Shown in pieces: positions 14,671 through 15,288 of a stretch of DNA of 15,288 nt (position 1 is its first letter; each line of letters begins with the position of its first letter). Origin of the DNA: an uncultured Muribaculaceae bacterium (GTDB lineage: Bacteria > Bacteroidota > Bacteroidia > Bacteroidales > Muribaculaceae). The DNA is taken from positions 1 to 15,288 of the forward strand of contig CAJTWH010000039.1 of the NCBI GenBank assembly GCA_910579995.1. Reading direction: 5' to 3'. A program made the translations under genes and the position numbers. The notes beneath the pieces are model-generated. The model saw only the letters and a list, made by a program, of their open reading frames with translations. It made no database searches and had not been told where the DNA came from.

Positions 14671-15234
14671 ATGGTAATAACAGATAATCTGCCGGAAGAA
14701 ATACTCAACAATCCGGCATACGCAAATATCCTGACACGCACAAGTATCAGGCAGTACACAGCTGAGCCGATTTCCGACATCGACGTGTCGGCTTTGCTCC
14801 ATGCGGGCATGTCGGCACCGAGCGGCGTAAACAAACAGCCATGGGAATTCATTGCCGTAGACAAGCGTGAGCTGCTCGACGCTCTCGCCAATGCACTACC
14901 CTACGCAAAGATGACAGCACATGCACCTTTGGCCATCGTGGTGTGCGGAAACAGAAACCGCTTTCTCGAAGGTGTCGATGATAATCTATGGGAGCAGGAC
15001 TGCTCGGCAGCCACCGAAAATATACTTCTGGCCGCCCACGCACTTGGTCTCGGAGCTGTATGGACCTGTCTCTATCCGCATACCGACCGAATGGAGGCTG
15101 CCGCTCGCTTACTCGACATTCCCGATGACATCATTCCTTTCAATCTCATCCCGATCGGCCATCCCGAAAAAGAACACGAGCCGATGGATAAATGGCACGC
15201 CGACCGGGTGCATATAAACAGCTATGGTAAATAA
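14671..15234 (+). CDS. Nitroreductase-family flavoprotein
   Basis: This 187-residue protein belongs to the FMN-dependent nitroreductase family, usually cytoplasmic homodimers that use NAD(P)H to reduce quinones, nitro compounds, flavins or other substrates. Visible FMN-site blocks are RTSIRQYT (23-30, phosphate-binding Arg), SAPSGVNKQPWEF (48-60), the helix QDCSAATENILLAAHALGLGAVWTCLYP (109-136) and IPIGHP (160-165). It is a short single-domain member of normal length. The first ATG gives the usual distance to the RTSIR motif. It is divergent from the iron-uptake operon, so a role in flavin or ferric-siderophore reduction is conceivable, but the family is too broad to choose a substrate. A hairpin terminator follows directly. 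Confidence 0.9.
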   Translation: MVITDNLPEEILNNPAYANILTRTSIRQYTAEPISDIDVSALLHAGMSAPSGVNKQPWEFIAVDKRELLDALANALPYAKMTAHAPLAIVVCGNRNRFLEGVDDNLWEQDCSAATENILLAAHALGLGAVWTCLYPHTDRMEAAARLLDIPDDIIPFNLIPIGHPEKEHEPMDKWHADRVHINSYGK

Positions 15235-15244
15235 AATCGAGTAG

Positions 15245-15277
15245 GAGGTGAACACTAATTGAGGTGTTCACCTCTTT
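15245..15277 (+). terminator. Terminator-like hairpin after the nitroreductase
   Basis: GAGGTGAACAC (15245-15255) pairs perfectly with GTGTTCACCTC (15264-15274) around an 8-base loop, followed by only TTT. It starts 10 bases after the stop codon. The U-tract is weak, but the 11-bp stem and position support termination. A second GTGTTCAC copy at 15279-15286 could pair with the same left arm. Confidence 0.65.
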
Positions 15278-15288
15278 CGTGTTCACTT

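Overview
The window looks like chromosomal DNA from a Bacteroidales gut bacterium, most like Muribaculaceae/Bacteroides relatives. The evidence is: Bacteroidetes-type -7 elements (TAnnTTTG) ahead of several genes and few Shine-Dalgarno sites; a SusC/FecA-like TonB-dependent receptor with an N-terminal carboxypeptidase-regulatory domain; a DUF4374-type lipoprotein with an acidic surface-export signal after its lipid Cys; and best-remembered protein matches to Bacteroidales families. The genus is inference. I see no tRNA, rRNA, CRISPR array, insertion sequence or phage gene.

Layout. (1) Positions 1-2906, minus strand: sugar catabolism. Lactaldehyde reductase (fucO) is followed by rhamnulokinase (rhaB) and the first 18 codons of L-rhamnose isomerase. 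The isomerase makes L-rhamnulose, the kinase makes rhamnulose-1-phosphate, and after aldolase cleavage (gene not in the window) FucO reduces L-lactaldehyde to 1,2-propanediol. A strong terminator separates fucO from rhaB. (2) Positions 3059-5798, minus strand: housekeeping and stress genes. These are trigger factor (tig) with its own good promoter and terminator, and a Bcp-type peroxiredoxin overlapping a ZIP metal transporter that starts with TTG inside the peroxiredoxin stop codon. (3) Positions 5898-9145, plus strand: an unrecognised protein with an N-terminal zinc ribbon and a helical C-terminal part, then DNA primase (dnaG). (4) Positions 9236-14462, minus strand: an iron/siderophore-type uptake operon, TonB-dependent receptor -> DUF4374-like surface lipoprotein -> PepSY inner-membrane protein. 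This is the layout of the Bacteroides XusABC xenosiderophore system. (5) Positions 14671-15234, plus strand: a nitroreductase-family flavoprotein, divergent from the uptake operon and ending in a hairpin.

The most unusual material is in the uptake operon. The PepSY protein carries a tandem Gly-Arg-Glu/His insert in a predicted periplasmic loop and ends in five consecutive histidines. The lipoprotein has its own Gly/Ser/His-rich loop. An RNA hairpin sits between these two genes, and an 18-bp inverted repeat lies upstream of the receptor. The zinc-ribbon protein next to dnaG is the main gene of unknown function. Nothing here is clearly a wholly new system; most genes belong to well-known families.
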